A stretch of DNA of 64,000 nt, taken from assembly GCF_011300215.1 (NCBI RefSeq), contig NZ_CP049866.1, positions 124,001 through 188,000 of the forward strand, given 5' to 3'. Position 1 is the stretch's first letter; each line of letters begins with the position of its first letter. This document shows, piece after piece, positions 27,516 through 43,115 of the stretch. The DNA comes from Nocardioides piscis (GTDB taxonomy: Bacteria > Actinomycetota > Actinomycetes > Propionibacteriales > Nocardioidaceae). The position numbers were made by a program, and so were the translations under genes. The notes under the pieces were generated by a model. That model ran no database searches, was not told the DNA's origin, and was given only the letters and a program-made list of their open reading frames with translations.

Positions 27516-27535
27516 CTGAGGAGTACTGCTTGAAC

Positions 27536-27667
27536 ATGACCAGCACACCGATCGAGCCCGAGACCGACCCCGAGGTTGTCCCAGCCGGTGACCCGGGGAT
27601 GGATCCCCTGGATCCGGGTGAAGCCCCGGAGGCACCGATTCCGGAGGCCGAGCCGGCGGGTTCCTGA
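27536..27667 (+). CDS. small acidic proline-rich protein (hypothetical)
   Basis: The 43-residue reading frame begins MTSTPIEPETDPEVVPAG and consists largely of Pro, Glu, Asp, Ala and Gly. It has no membrane segment or cysteine. GAGGAG occurs about 12 nt before ATG 27536, a rather long spacing. Small acidic Pro-rich proteins of this look are known as uncharacterised genes in many bacteria, but I cannot name a family. It begins 20 nt after the last repeat of the array and ends 10 nt before the convergent thiC stop. Whether it is translated is uncertain. Confidence 0.45.
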   Translation: MTSTPIEPETDPEVVPAGDPGMDPLDPGEAPEAPIPEAEPAGS

Positions 27668-27677
27668 CCCGGCGGCG

Positions 27678-33277
<5,600 letters not shown>

Positions 33278-33282
33278 CGGAT

Positions 33283-33378
33283 CGCTTCCTTCGCCGGCAT
33301 TATCCGGATCAGGTTTGACGGTCGGAGCGGCGTCCAGCTCCCTCTCAGCCCGCTGCCGCGGGCTCCCGTGGGGACGAC
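33283..33378 (-). promoter_or_regulatory. TPP riboswitch (THI element)
   Basis: On the minus strand the conserved THI-box parts appear in order: CCCACGGGAGCCC, a short variable hairpin, GGGCTGAGAGGGAGC (the CUGAGA pyrimidine-sensor loop), then ACCTGATCCGGATAATGCC, which includes the pyrophosphate-sensor helix, and GGCGAAGG closing P1. It ends just before the thiE start and overlaps its Shine-Dalgarno sequence, so translational control is likely; a separate terminator is not visible. It should turn down the whole operon when thiamin diphosphate is plentiful. Confidence 0.95.
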
Positions 33379-33424
33379 GAGGACGCTAGCAGACGTCTGC
33401 ACAGGGCCGTGGCAGGCTCTTTGC

Positions 33425-34186
33425 ATGGACACCGCCACCCGCGCCCGAGCGCTCCTCGACCTCCACCACACCGGCACCACGCTGGTCCTGCCCAACGTCT
33501 GGGACGCCTGGTCGGCCCGAACGGTCGCCGACGCCGGGTTCGCGGCCCTCAGCATCGGCAGCCACCCGCTCGCGGACTCCCGCGGCCAGGGCGACAAGGA
33601 GGACATGTCGCTCGACGACGCACTCGACGGCGTGCGCCGGATCTGTGGCGCCGTACCGCACGTGCCTGTGACGGCAGACCTCGAGGCGGGCTACGGCGCG
33701 GCCCCGTCCGAGCTGATCGAGCGGATGCTGGCGGCCGGGGCGGTGGGGCTGAACATCGAGGACACGGTCCACTCCGAGGGCGGCCGGCTCCGCTCGGTCG
33801 CCGAGCACGCCGACTACGTCGGTGGGCTGCGCGCGGCCGCGGACGATGCCGGGGTCGACGTCGTGATCAACGCCCGCACCGACGTGTTCCTGCGCAAGGG
33901 CGAGTTCGACGACCCGCTGTCGGAGGCGATCATCCGGTTGAAGGCGTGCGAGGAGGCGGGTGCGCGCTGCGTCTATCCGGTCGGCGCTCCTGACGCAGCC
34001 GCGGTGAAGACGCTGCTCGCCGAGCTCAGCGGCCCGGTCAACGTGATCGCCAACCCCCGCAGCGGGTCAGCCGCCGGCTCGCTGGAGGAGCTCCGCGAGC
34101 TGGGGGTGCAGCGAGTGACGTTCGGGCCGAAGCTCCAGCAGGAGCTGGCAGCCGACCTGGCGGCCCTCGTCGAGGGTTGGCGCTGA
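33425..34186 (+). CDS. isocitrate lyase/PEP mutase family protein
   Basis: The 253-residue TIM-barrel protein has LVLPNVWDAWSARTVADAGF (residues 19-38), PVTADLEAGYGAAPSE with the metal-binding Asp/Glu, GAVGLNIEDTV, and VINARTDVFL. These are the motifs of the PEP mutase/isocitrate lyase superfamily. The KKCGH-type catalytic loop of isocitrate lyase is absent, so it may be a C-C or P-C lyase of unknown substrate, such as a carboxyphosphonoenolpyruvate-mutase-like or oxaloacetate-decarboxylase-like enzyme. ATG 33425 is divergent from the thi operon. The next gene starts 2 nt past its stop. Confidence 0.82.
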   Translation: MDTATRARALLDLHHTGTTLVLPNVWDAWSARTVADAGFAALSIGSHPLADSRGQGDKEDMSLDDALDGVRRICGAVPHVPVTADLEAGYGAAPSELIERMLAAGAVGLNIEDTVHSEGGRLRSVAEHADYVGGLRAAADDAGVDVVINARTDVFLRKGEFDDPLSEAIIRLKACEEAGARCVYPVGAPDAAAVKTLLAELSGPVNVIANPRSGSAAGSLEELRELGVQRVTFGPKLQQELAADLAALVEGWR

Positions 34187-34188
34187 CC

Positions 34189-34773
34189 ATGCTCAAGTTC
34201 GTCCTCGTCGTCATCGTGGTGGCGCTCGTCGTCTATGTCGTGGTCGGCGCGCTCGGCCGACGACGCGCACGCCCGGCGCCGCCGCCCGAGGTGGCGCCCG
34301 AGGATCGGGAGGACTTCTTGTGGCAGGTGCGCTCGCGTGCCCAGCAGCAGCGGCGGCGCGACGAGCCGGCCCAGGACACGAGCGCCCCGGCGCCGGCGCC
34401 GGCGGTGACCATCGACCCGGCCGTGTTCGCCCATGACGACGTCCAGGGCAGCTCCAACGAGACGTTCACCGTCATCGGCGGGGATGCAGCAGCCGTCGCA
34501 GGTGCGCTGGAGAGAGCCGCAGCCCGGTTCATGCGGGTGGACGAGACCGGCACGGAGCACCCCGACGACGCCACCGCCCAGGCTTGCCTGGAGCAGGGCC
34601 GATACACCCCCAACTACGTCTCGGACCCCGTGCCCACCGCACGAGGACCGCAGGTCCACGTGGACTGCAAGGGCGTCATCCCCGCGGAGATGGCGCGGAC
34701 GTTCCACCGGATCCTGCGCGAGGAGCTGCAGCACGCCGGTGCCCCGGTCCGGGTGAGCGTCGCGCACGCGTAG
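34189..34773 (+). CDS. membrane-anchored hypothetical protein
   Basis: The 194-residue product begins MLKFVLVVIVVALVVYVVVG, a single N-terminal helix, followed by a basic and Pro-rich linker (about residues 21-75) and a soluble domain with TFTVIGGDAAAVAGALERAA, YVSDPVPTARGPQVHVDCKG and FHRILREELQHAGAPVRVSV. I recognise no family. ATG 34189 starts 2 nt after the previous stop, suggesting co-transcription. Its TAG stop is also the start of the fumarase -10 hexamer. Confidence 0.7.
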   Translation: MLKFVLVVIVVALVVYVVVGALGRRRARPAPPPEVAPEDREDFLWQVRSRAQQQRRRDEPAQDTSAPAPAPAVTIDPAVFAHDDVQGSSNETFTVIGGDAAAVAGALERAAARFMRVDETGTEHPDDATAQACLEQGRYTPNYVSDPVPTARGPQVHVDCKGVIPAEMARTFHRILREELQHAGAPVRVSVAHA

Positions 34774-34776
34774 CAT
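34771..34776 (+). promoter_or_regulatory. -10 hexamer of the class I fumarase gene, sharing an upstream stop codon
   Basis: TAGCAT ends 6 nt before GTG 34783; its first three bases are the stop codon of the gene at 34189. Leaderless type. Confidence 0.5.
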
Positions 34777-34782
34777 TCCGGC

Positions 34783-36519
<1,737 letters not shown>

Positions 36520-36544
36520 GCGCGGAGCCCGAGAGCAGCCGGAG

Positions 36545-38001
36545 TCACTCGTCGCAGTGACCCGGGCCGGTGCCTCCCTCGTTGAAGCTCCCGAGCACCC
36601 CGGCGAGCTGCTTGGCCGTGGTCGTCTGCGCCTTGGTCAGCGTGGTGCCTCCGACCGAGGAGAAGAGCGACTCCGCCGAGGTCAGCGCTGAGGTGACGGC
36701 TGCCGGGGCAGTGGCACCGTTCAGGACGTTGAGCTTCGCCGCCATGTACTGGTGGGCCAGGATGTAGTAGGCGTTGCCGGCCGGCGGGGTGCTGAACACC
36801 TGGAGCCACGTCTTGCCGGAGCTGTAGAACGGCGTGTCCTCCTGGGCTGCGCCGATGGCGAGCCACCCGTCGTCGTACGGCGCGGGACCCTCAGCCGAGT
36901 GCGTCTTCCAGTAGCCCTGGGTCAGCGTGCAGCCACCACCGGGGACGGTGATCGTCACGGTGTGGTCGTCACTGCCTGTCGTTCCGGTGTCGTTGGTGAC
37001 GAAGGACGCGACGTTGCGCACGGTGTAGACCCCGGGACTCGCGTAGGGACCGACGTTGCGTGTGTAGGTGAAGATGCGTGGCTGGCACGTCTGCCCCAGC
37101 GGGCCCTGCAGCGTGTCGGTGACCGTGATGCACTCGTCGATCTCGGCGCTCGGGGTGCTGCCGAAGGTGTATGGCGCACTGCCGGTCGCACTTCGCCGGG
37201 CGGTGGTGAAGATCGCCGACGCCGTGGCGGTGTTGGTGCCGCCGGTGTTGCTGGCCACCGATGCCGAGTAGGTGCACTGCACCGACCCGTTCGCCGGGAC
37301 CGTCGTCGCACCACCGCAGTCGACCACCGCTCCCGCCAGCGAGTCGGAGACCTGCAGAGCGGTCGCCGCGATCGGCCACGGATTGCTGACCGTGATCGTG
37401 CCGCTCACGACGAAGTTGCTGTCGGCGTGGGTGCGGGTCGTGGTCACGGTGTAGTTCACGGGATGGGTCTGACCGGCCGACAGGGTGAGGCTCGTCTCCG
37501 AGCCCGTCTTGTCGATGCCCCAGGTGTAGGTGCGCGTGAAGGACGTGTTGGCCGTCTTGGTCACGGTCACGTTGTAGTTGAAGCAGAACTCCACGTGGCT
37601 GACACCTGGGTAGCCGTCGTTCTTCAGCGGAGTCCTGAGCCCGGAGTCACTGAGGACTGCGGGGTCGTAGGCATGGACGTTGCCCGCATCTCCGCCCTTC
37701 ACGATCACCGCACTGACTGCGGTGTTGGACGACCAGTTGATCGTGCTGTTCGAGGTGCCGGCGTAGGACCAGGTGACGACGACGCCGCTGTTCGGGTCGT
37801 CGAAGGTGCCCGCCGCGTCCTCGTCGCCGCCGGCGTTGGTCTTGAAGCCGTAGTCGTAGCCCTGCCCGACACAGGTCGGGTTGCCCGCCACTGCCGTCGT
37901 GGTGGTTCCTGCTGTGGCCGGTGTGCCGGCCCCAGCAGCACGGCCGCTGCCCCCGCCAGGCCCAGCGAGCCGATGACGGCCCGATTGCTGATGATCTTCA
38001 T
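36545..38001 (-). CDS. secreted repeat-containing surface protein with GYWKTH domain, frameshifted in the signal peptide
   Basis: From ATG 38001 the first frame gives MKIISNRAVIGSLGLAGAAA, a clear signal peptide. The rest (about 460 residues) is in another frame, starting AGTPATAGTTTTAVAG. One extra base in the C4 run at 37930-37933 joins them into about 485 residues. The body has Thr/Val/Gly-rich beta modules (VTVTKTANTSFTRTYTWGID, ITVSNPWPIAATALQVSDSL) like DUF11-type adhesin repeats. Near the C-terminus CTLTQGYWKTHS and AYYILAHQYMAAKLNVLNGA form a domain seen in many secreted bacterial proteins of unknown role. It is convergent with the fumarase gene. Confidence 0.8.
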
Positions 38002-38242
38002 CTGTGAACGCCCCATCTCGCGTCACGAGCCGGGATCTCCGGTCCGCGTGGTCGGCCGGCAGTCATCCCCCACTGGGACGATGCGGCCGCCCGAGAGATC
38101 GGGCCGCGAACTGGTCGATGCTTGGACGCTAGGCGCGCCTTCTGCCCATTAGCACAACGGGAGAGCAAATATCCGGAACATCCCGCCGCGCCGCGGAAAA
38201 TAGTCCGTTTGGACCCCCCACTGGTCCAGACCTGTCACTCGA

Positions 38243-38248
38243 TAGCGT
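38243..38248 (+). promoter_or_regulatory. -10 hexamer of the spermidine-synthase-like gene
   Basis: TAGCGT ends 7 nt before GTG 38256, which favours that codon over GTG 38247. The rest of 38027-38242 holds no recognisable gene. Confidence 0.45.
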
Positions 38249-38255
38249 GGGCGGC

Positions 38256-38927
38256 GTGAACGAACAGGCGGAGATCGCGCGGGCAGAGTCAGAGCGCGGA
38301 GAGCTGGTGCTGCGTCGGCGTACGTCGCCCACCGCCCCCGACGTGATCGAGCTGCGCGCCAACGGGGTCTTCGTGATGGACACCCTCGAGACCACCACCG
38401 AGATCGAGCTCGCCGGTGCCGCGCTCGACCTGGTCCCCGACCCGCGCGACGTCGTGGTCGGTGGCCTCGGGCTGGGCTTCACCCTCCAGCGGGTGCTGGC
38501 CGACCGGCGGGTCGAGAAGGTCATGGTGGTGGAGATCGAGGAAGCCCTGATCGGCTGGATGCGTGACGGCACGATCCCGCACGGACCCGCGGTGCTGGCA
38601 GACCAGCGGGTCAAGGTCGTCAACACCGACATCTCGATGGCGATCGCCGAGGCGCGCTCGACCTATGACCTGATCCTCCTCGACGTCGACAACGGTCCCG
38701 GCTATCTCGTCCACGACGCCAACGCGCAGGTCTACGAGCGCGCCTTCCTCGCTCGTTGCCGCGACCTGCTCAATCGCGAGGGCGTGCTCGTCATCTGGTC
38801 GGCCGCGCAGGCGCCCGAGCTCCTCTCGACGCTGCGCAGCGTCTTCGGCGACGCCGAGGAGCAGGTCCACGACGTGCTGCTGCAGGACCGCCCCGAGACC
38901 TATCACCTCTATCTCGCACGGCGCTGA
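38256..38927 (+). CDS. spermidine-synthase-like (SpeE fold) protein
   Basis: The 223-residue protein has a short N-terminal beta part (GELVLRRRTSPTAPDVIELR, NGVFVMDTLETTTE). A methyltransferase-type Rossmann domain follows: DVVVGGLGLGFTLQRVLAD, VMVVEIEEALIGWM and YDLILLDVDNGPGYLVHDAN. The last carries an aspartate where spermidine synthases have their catalytic Asp. It lacks a decarboxylase partner nearby, so polyamine synthesis is not shown. The start is set by the TAGCGT hexamer. Confidence 0.78.
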   Translation: MNEQAEIARAESERGELVLRRRTSPTAPDVIELRANGVFVMDTLETTTEIELAGAALDLVPDPRDVVVGGLGLGFTLQRVLADRRVEKVMVVEIEEALIGWMRDGTIPHGPAVLADQRVKVVNTDISMAIAEARSTYDLILLDVDNGPGYLVHDANAQVYERAFLARCRDLLNREGVLVIWSAAQAPELLSTLRSVFGDAEEQVHDVLLQDRPETYHLYLARR

Positions 38928-38992
38928 CGCTCCTAGGGTGAGGACAGACCGACACCGGTCGGGACACTCGGATCTCATCTCGGAGGTTTCAC

Positions 38993-39439
38993 ATGCGCAG
39001 GACATCCATCGCCGCAGCGCTCACGCTCGCCCTCTTCTCGCCGCTGGGAGGCAGCACGACGGCCAGCACCGCCGCCGCGGGCTCCCCGATCAGTGCGGAG
39101 TCGGCGAGCGCGGGGACCGGTATCACCGGGACCTGGCGGGGACGTGTCTATGGCGACGACGGCGCGGCCGCCGGCTATGGCGCGAAGGTGCGGATCACCA
39201 AGCGTGACGGCCGCCTGCGAGGTCGGGTCGTCGCGGGTGGCTGCATCGGCCGCTGGACCTTCGACGGCAGGAGCGGGGGCACCTTCCGCTTCACCGAGAG
39301 GATCACCCGGGAGCGGGCCGGCTGGAACTGCGTCAAGCGGGTCAAGGTCAAGGTCCACCGGTCGGGCGCGAAGCTGAGGGTCGACTGGCGCGAGCCCCGC
39401 TCGGGAGACACCGCCACGATGCTGGCAAAGCCGGTCTGA
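38993..39439 (+). CDS. small secreted protein (hypothetical)
   Basis: The 148-residue product has a strong signal peptide ([20 protein letters not shown], cleavage near residue 29). The mature domain of about 100 residues, [20 protein letters not shown] through [15 protein letters not shown] to [17 protein letters not shown], looks like a small beta-barrel with two cysteines that may pair. I recognise no family. ATG 38993 has a near-perfect Shine-Dalgarno sequence (GGAGG), within a 16-nt start region identical to that of the metalloprotease at 4338. Confidence 0.72.
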   Translation: MRRTSIAAALTLALFSPLGGSTTASTAAAGSPISAESASAGTGITGTWRGRVYGDDGAAAGYGAKVRITKRDGRLRGRVVAGGCIGRWTFDGRSGGTFRFTERITRERAGWNCVKRVKVKVHRSGAKLRVDWREPRSGDTATMLAKPV

Positions 39440-39494
39440 CAAGCGTTCGACCACGGCTCGCCGGGGCCGGCGCGCGCGGAGTAACGTCGGCCGG

Positions 39495-40880
39495 GTGAGC
39501 GAGACGAGCGCAAGGACCCGGACCGAGCACGACTCCCTCGGCGAGATCGAGGTCCCCGCCGACGCGCTGTGGCGTGCCCAGACCCAGCGGGCGATCGAGA
39601 ACTTCCCGATCAGCGGCACCACCCTGGAGCCTCGGCTGGTCCGGGCGCTCGCCCTGATCAAGGCAGGCGCCGCGAGCGTCAACGCCGAGCTCGGGGTGAT
39701 CACCGCCGAGCAGGGCAGCGCGATCGTCGACGCTGCGCGCACGGTCGCGGGCGGTGACCACCTCGACGCGTTCCCGCTCGACGTCTTCCAGACCGGCTCC
39801 GGCACCAGCTCCAACATGAACATGAACGAGGTCCTCGCCTCGCTGGCGGGCGAAGGGATCCACCCCAACGACCACGTCAACGCCTCGCAGTCCTCCAACG
39901 ACACCTTCCCCTCGGCGATCCACGTCGCGGCGACGCTGGCGGTCGTCGAGGACCTGCTGCCGGCGCTGGCGACCCTCGAGTCGTCGCTGGCTGCCAAGGC
40001 CGAGGAGTTCGCCGGCCTGGTCAAGGCCGGTCGCACCCACCTGATGGACGCGACGCCGGTGATGCTCGGACAGGAGTTCGGAGGGTATGCCGCCACGCTC
40101 GCCTACGCCGCGGAGCGGCTCGGCTCCGTCCTCCCGCGCGTTCGCGAGCTGCCACTGGGCGGCACCGCCGTCGGCACCGGGATCAACACTCCTGCGGGCT
40201 TCGCCGCCAAGGTGATCGCGCACCTGGGCCAGGAGACGGGGCAGGAGTTCACCGAGGCCCGCGACCACTTCGAGGCGCAGGGCACCCGGGACTCCCTCGT
40301 CGAGCTCTCGGGCGTCCTTCGCACCATCGCAGTCGGGCTGACCAAGATCTGCAACGACCTGCGCTGGATGTCGTCGGGCCCGACGACGGGCCTCGCAGAG
40401 ATCCACCTGCCTGACCTGCAGCCCGGGTCGAGCATCATGCCCGGCAAGGTCAACCCGGTCCTGCCGGAGGCGACCCTGATGGTGTGCGCGCAGGTCGTCG
40501 GCAACGACGCGGCAGTGGCCTGGGCCGGAGCGAGCGGCAGCTTCGAGCTCAACGTCCAGCTGCCGGTCATCGCCCGCAACGTCCTCGAGTCGATCCGCAT
40601 CCTCGCCACCGCCTCGACGCTGCTCGCCGAGCGCTGCGTCGACGGCATCACGGCCGACGCCGAGCGCATGCGCGCCTATGCCGCGTCCTCACCCAGCGTC
40701 GTCACGCCGCTCAACAAGCACATCGGCTATGAGGAGGCGGCCAAGGTCGCCAAGAGGGCCCTCAAGGAGGGTGCCACGATCCGCGAGACGGTCCTCGCGA
40801 TGGGCTATGTCGATCGCGGCGACCTCACCGAGGACGAGCTCGACGCAGCGCTCGACCTGGAGTCGATGACTCACCCCTGA
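39495..40880 (+). CDS. fumC: class II fumarate hydratase
   Basis: The 461-residue protein belongs to the fumarase/aspartase family and needs no metal cluster. [20 protein letters not shown] is the N-terminal motif, [20 protein letters not shown] and [20 protein letters not shown] carry substrate-binding residues, [17 protein letters not shown] the catalytic His, and [15 protein letters not shown] the family signature with the active-site serine. It matches the mycobacterial fum gene, which also lies between phoH2 and glpX. With the class I enzyme at 34783 it gives the cell an oxygen-labile and an oxygen-stable fumarase. Confidence 0.95.
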   Translation: MSETSARTRTEHDSLGEIEVPADALWRAQTQRAIENFPISGTTLEPRLVRALALIKAGAASVNAELGVITAEQGSAIVDAARTVAGGDHLDAFPLDVFQTGSGTSSNMNMNEVLASLAGEGIHPNDHVNASQSSNDTFPSAIHVAATLAVVEDLLPALATLESSLAAKAEEFAGLVKAGRTHLMDATPVMLGQEFGGYAATLAYAAERLGSVLPRVRELPLGGTAVGTGINTPAGFAAKVIAHLGQETGQEFTEARDHFEAQGTRDSLVELSGVLRTIAVGLTKICNDLRWMSSGPTTGLAEIHLPDLQPGSSIMPGKVNPVLPEATLMVCAQVVGNDAAVAWAGASGSFELNVQLPVIARNVLESIRILATASTLLAERCVDGITADAERMRAYAASSPSVVTPLNKHIGYEEAAKVAKRALKEGATIRETVLAMGYVDRGDLTEDELDAALDLESMTHP

Positions 40881-40919
40881 GCGGTGGGTGTCGTGAGCAA
40901 CCCGTGAGACCGTTCTCGC

Positions 40920-41627
40920 GTGACCTTTGAGATGAGTGACGCCGACTACGTCCGTGAGCAGTACGCGAGCGAGGACAAGCTCGACACCCGCGCCTCGGTG
41001 TGGCGGCCGACCTCCGACGGCCTCGATCCGACGACCGAGGCGCTGCGGGCCATCGACCGGGCCCTGGTCGGGGACGCCGACGTCCTCGAGATCGGGTGCG
41101 GCACCGGCGCGATGGCGGAGCGGATCCACGCCCTCCCCGGCGTCACGCTGGTCGCCACCGACTTCTCCGAGCGCTTCGTCGAGCTCACCGCGGCCCGCGG
41201 CGTCGACGCCCGGCAGGCCGACATCTGCTACCTCCCCTTCGACGATGCGTCCTTCGACGTCGCGTATGCAGGGTGGATGCTCTATCACGTGCGTGACATC
41301 GAGCGTGCGCTCAACGAGGTTCGTCGGGTGCTGCGCCCGGGCGGGACGTTCGTGGCCGTCACCAACGGCAACGGCCACCTCGCCGACCTCCTGCGCGAGG
41401 CAGGCGGCAAGCCCCTGGTCACCCGGTTCAGCAGTGAGACCGGCGAGTCGGTCCTGCGTCGCCGTTTCGACGACGTCCGCCGCCATGACCTCGAGACCCG
41501 TGCGGTCTTCGGCGACCACGCGAGCGCACAGGCCTACCTCGACACCCTCGGAGGCGACCTCACCCTGCCGGCGTTCGAGGGTCAGCGCGAATACGCCGGT
41601 CACGTCACGATCTTCGAGGCTCGCTGA
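40920..41627 (+). CDS. SAM-dependent methyltransferase
   Basis: The 235-residue protein has a class I methyltransferase fold: VLEIGCGTGAMAERIHAL (about residues 59-76, SAM motif I), VTLVATDFSERFVELTA, ADICYLPFDDASFDVAYAGW and NEVRRVLRPGGTFVAVTNG. This is the Methyltransf_11 pattern. The substrate is unknown. GTG 40920 is the first start; ATG 40932 is also possible. It follows fumC by 39 nt on the same strand. Confidence 0.85.
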   Translation: MTFEMSDADYVREQYASEDKLDTRASVWRPTSDGLDPTTEALRAIDRALVGDADVLEIGCGTGAMAERIHALPGVTLVATDFSERFVELTAARGVDARQADICYLPFDDASFDVAYAGWMLYHVRDIERALNEVRRVLRPGGTFVAVTNGNGHLADLLREAGGKPLVTRFSSETGESVLRRRFDDVRRHDLETRAVFGDHASAQAYLDTLGGDLTLPAFEGQREYAGHVTIFEAR

Positions 41628-41773
41628 AGCCACCACCCGGTGGCCGCCCGACGGGCACGCAGGTCCAGACCTGGTCCCGAGGGTGACCCGGCGCACAGTG
41701 GCGGTGTGTATGTCCAGGTCGGGGCCGGATACTTGCCGTCGTGCGCCCGACACGGGCGCTTTCGCAAGCAGCC

Positions 41774-41792
41774 GGCGGACTTCACGTCCGCC
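41774..41792 (+). promoter_or_regulatory. 7-bp stem-loop just before a ribosome site
   Basis: GGCGGAC, five bases, GTCCGCC. It ends one base before the AGAAGGAG Shine-Dalgarno sequence of the small membrane protein gene at 41809, so it could affect translation or protect the 5' end. Confidence 0.45.
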
Positions 41793-41808
41793 CAGAAGGA
41801 GACATCAC

Positions 41809-42096
41809 ATGTCCTCGCACACCAATGACACCACCGCCAACCGCACCAACGTGGCGCGTCGGATCAGCACCGAGACGAAGTCCTCCTACAAGACCACCGA
41901 GCTCATCGCCTACGTGGTTGCCGTGATCGGCGTCCTCATCGCCTCCGCGATGGCCGACGCCGAGAGCGACTTCGGCAGCCAGGAGGCGTGGTTCTACATC
42001 TCGCTGCTGACGATCGGCTACATGATCAGCCGCGGCCTGGCCAAGTCGGGCTCGCGCGACTACTACGACGACGAGGTCGGCAGCGACCGCCGCTGA
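41809..42096 (+). CDS. small membrane protein (hypothetical)
   Basis: The 95-residue protein has a polar Ser/Thr-rich N-terminus and two hydrophobic helices (about residues 32-48, TELIAYVVAVIGVLIASAMA, and about 60-75, WFYISLLTIGYMISRGLA). The acidic C-terminus is DYYDDEVGSDRR. Similar short two-helix proteins are common and uncharacterised in actinobacteria. ATG 41809 has a good Shine-Dalgarno sequence (AGAAGGAG, 7 nt spacing) and a stem-loop directly upstream. A strong terminator follows 15 bp after the stop, so it is probably expressed on its own. Confidence 0.8.
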   Translation: MSSHTNDTTANRTNVARRISTETKSSYKTTELIAYVVAVIGVLIASAMADAESDFGSQEAWFYISLLTIGYMISRGLAKSGSRDYYDDEVGSDRR

Positions 42097-42111
42097 CCCC
42101 CACGTCACAGC

Positions 42112-42145
42112 ACAACCGCCCGGACCGATCGGTCCGGGCGGTTGT
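42112..42145. terminator. perfect 34-bp palindrome, bidirectional terminator
   Basis: ACAACCGCCCGGACCGA followed at once by its exact reverse complement, then TGATTT. It sits between the convergent genes at 41809-42096 and 42165-42833 and can serve both. Confidence 0.88.
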
Positions 42146-42164
42146 GATTTGTCGTGGTCGTTGC

Positions 42165-42833
42165 TCAGTACCAGTTGTTGCCCTGCTTGAACGACCAGGC
42201 GTTGCAGGGAGTGCCGTAGGTGTCCTGGATGTAGCCCAGGCCCCAGCGGATCTGCGACTCCGCCGAGGTCATGTAGTCGGCCGGCAGGTCGTGGAGCTGG
42301 GTCAGCGCCTGGGGGATGCCGTAGGCCGAGGAGGTCGGGTTGTCGGCATCGATGCGCCAGTCCGACTCGGAGACATAGAGCGAGTCGAGGCAGGAGAACT
42401 GCGAGGAGTCGAAGCCGAACTCGGGCAGCAGGGCGCGGGCGATGTCTCGCGGGTCTGCGGCGGAGAGGTCCTCGGTCCGCGTCACGGCGAGCCCCCGGCC
42501 CGCTGAGAGGGCGACGACCTTGCGGGCGTCGGTGGCGCCACGCCGGTCCGATCGTGACACCGTCCGGGACACGCTGCGCCGCTCGATCGTGGCACGGGTG
42601 AGCTCCGACTCCGGCTCGGTCGACCCGACGCCGGACACCGCGGCGGAGGCGAGATCGCCCACCTCGTGACCGGGGGCACCGACCACGCCGCTGGAGACGG
42701 CCATGCCGGTCGCCACGGCCGCGAGCCCGGTCAGGGCCACCGAGCGTCGCAGGGCCCGCTGGGGAGCTGATCGGACTGCCTTGTGCTTGCCGGGCGCGCG
42801 GTGCTTGGGAACGTGCTTCTCAGGCTTGGTCAC
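42165..42833 (-). CDS. exported lytic-transglycosylase-like protein
   Basis: The 222-residue protein starts at GTG 42833 (TKPEKHVPKHRAPGKH) with a long basic N-region and a membrane helix at about residues 34-58 (SVALTGLAAVATGMAVSSG). The C-terminal domain, from ALLPEFGFDSSQFSCLDSLY through ESDWRIDADNPTSSAYGIPQ to GNNWY, is the SLT-like domain seen in actinobacterial cell-wall hydrolases and resuscitation-factor-like proteins; the Glu in SESDW is the likely catalytic acid. I saw no c-di-AMP riboswitch core in the 280 bp upstream, though such genes often have one. Confidence 0.82.
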   Translation of the reverse strand: MTKPEKHVPKHRAPGKHKAVRSAPQRALRRSVALTGLAAVATGMAVSSGVVGAPGHEVGDLASAAVSGVGSTEPESELTRATIERRSVSRTVSRSDRRGATDARKVVALSAGRGLAVTRTEDLSAADPRDIARALLPEFGFDSSQFSCLDSLYVSESDWRIDADNPTSSAYGIPQALTQLHDLPADYMTSAESQIRWGLGYIQDTYGTPCNAWSFKQGNNWY

Positions 42834-43055
42834 AGAGGAGCTCTCACGGGGTAGAAGACAGGGAGGCCGCACGAAGACGGCTGACCGCTCGGACGGGCGA
42901 CGCAGGGGGATGTCACGAAACGGTCACGGGCCACCATGCAGGACTTGATGGGGTCGTGCAAACCAAACGCGAGAACTGGGGGGAATCTCCTGCCTCACCC
43001 GACGCTTGCGTCACTTCTTTCACACGCGCCACAGGCAGCGCGGCCCCAGCGGTGC

Positions 43056-43091
43056 GTGAGCCACCTTCCGCGGTTGCAGAAGGTGGCTCAC
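43056..43091. terminator. 13-bp perfect stem-loop downstream of phoH
   Basis: GTGAGCCACCTTC, ten bases, GAAGGTGGCTCAC. It lies 25 bp past the phoH stop and could end that transcript. The rest of 42834-43115 holds no gene I can recognise. Confidence 0.65.
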
Positions 43092-43115
43092 TCAGCGCCA
43101 GGGACCGCCTCGCAG

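Noticed and set aside
42834..43115. c-di-AMP (ydaO) riboswitch upstream of the transglycosylase-like gene
   Set aside because: Such genes often have one, but I could not find its conserved core on the minus strand.
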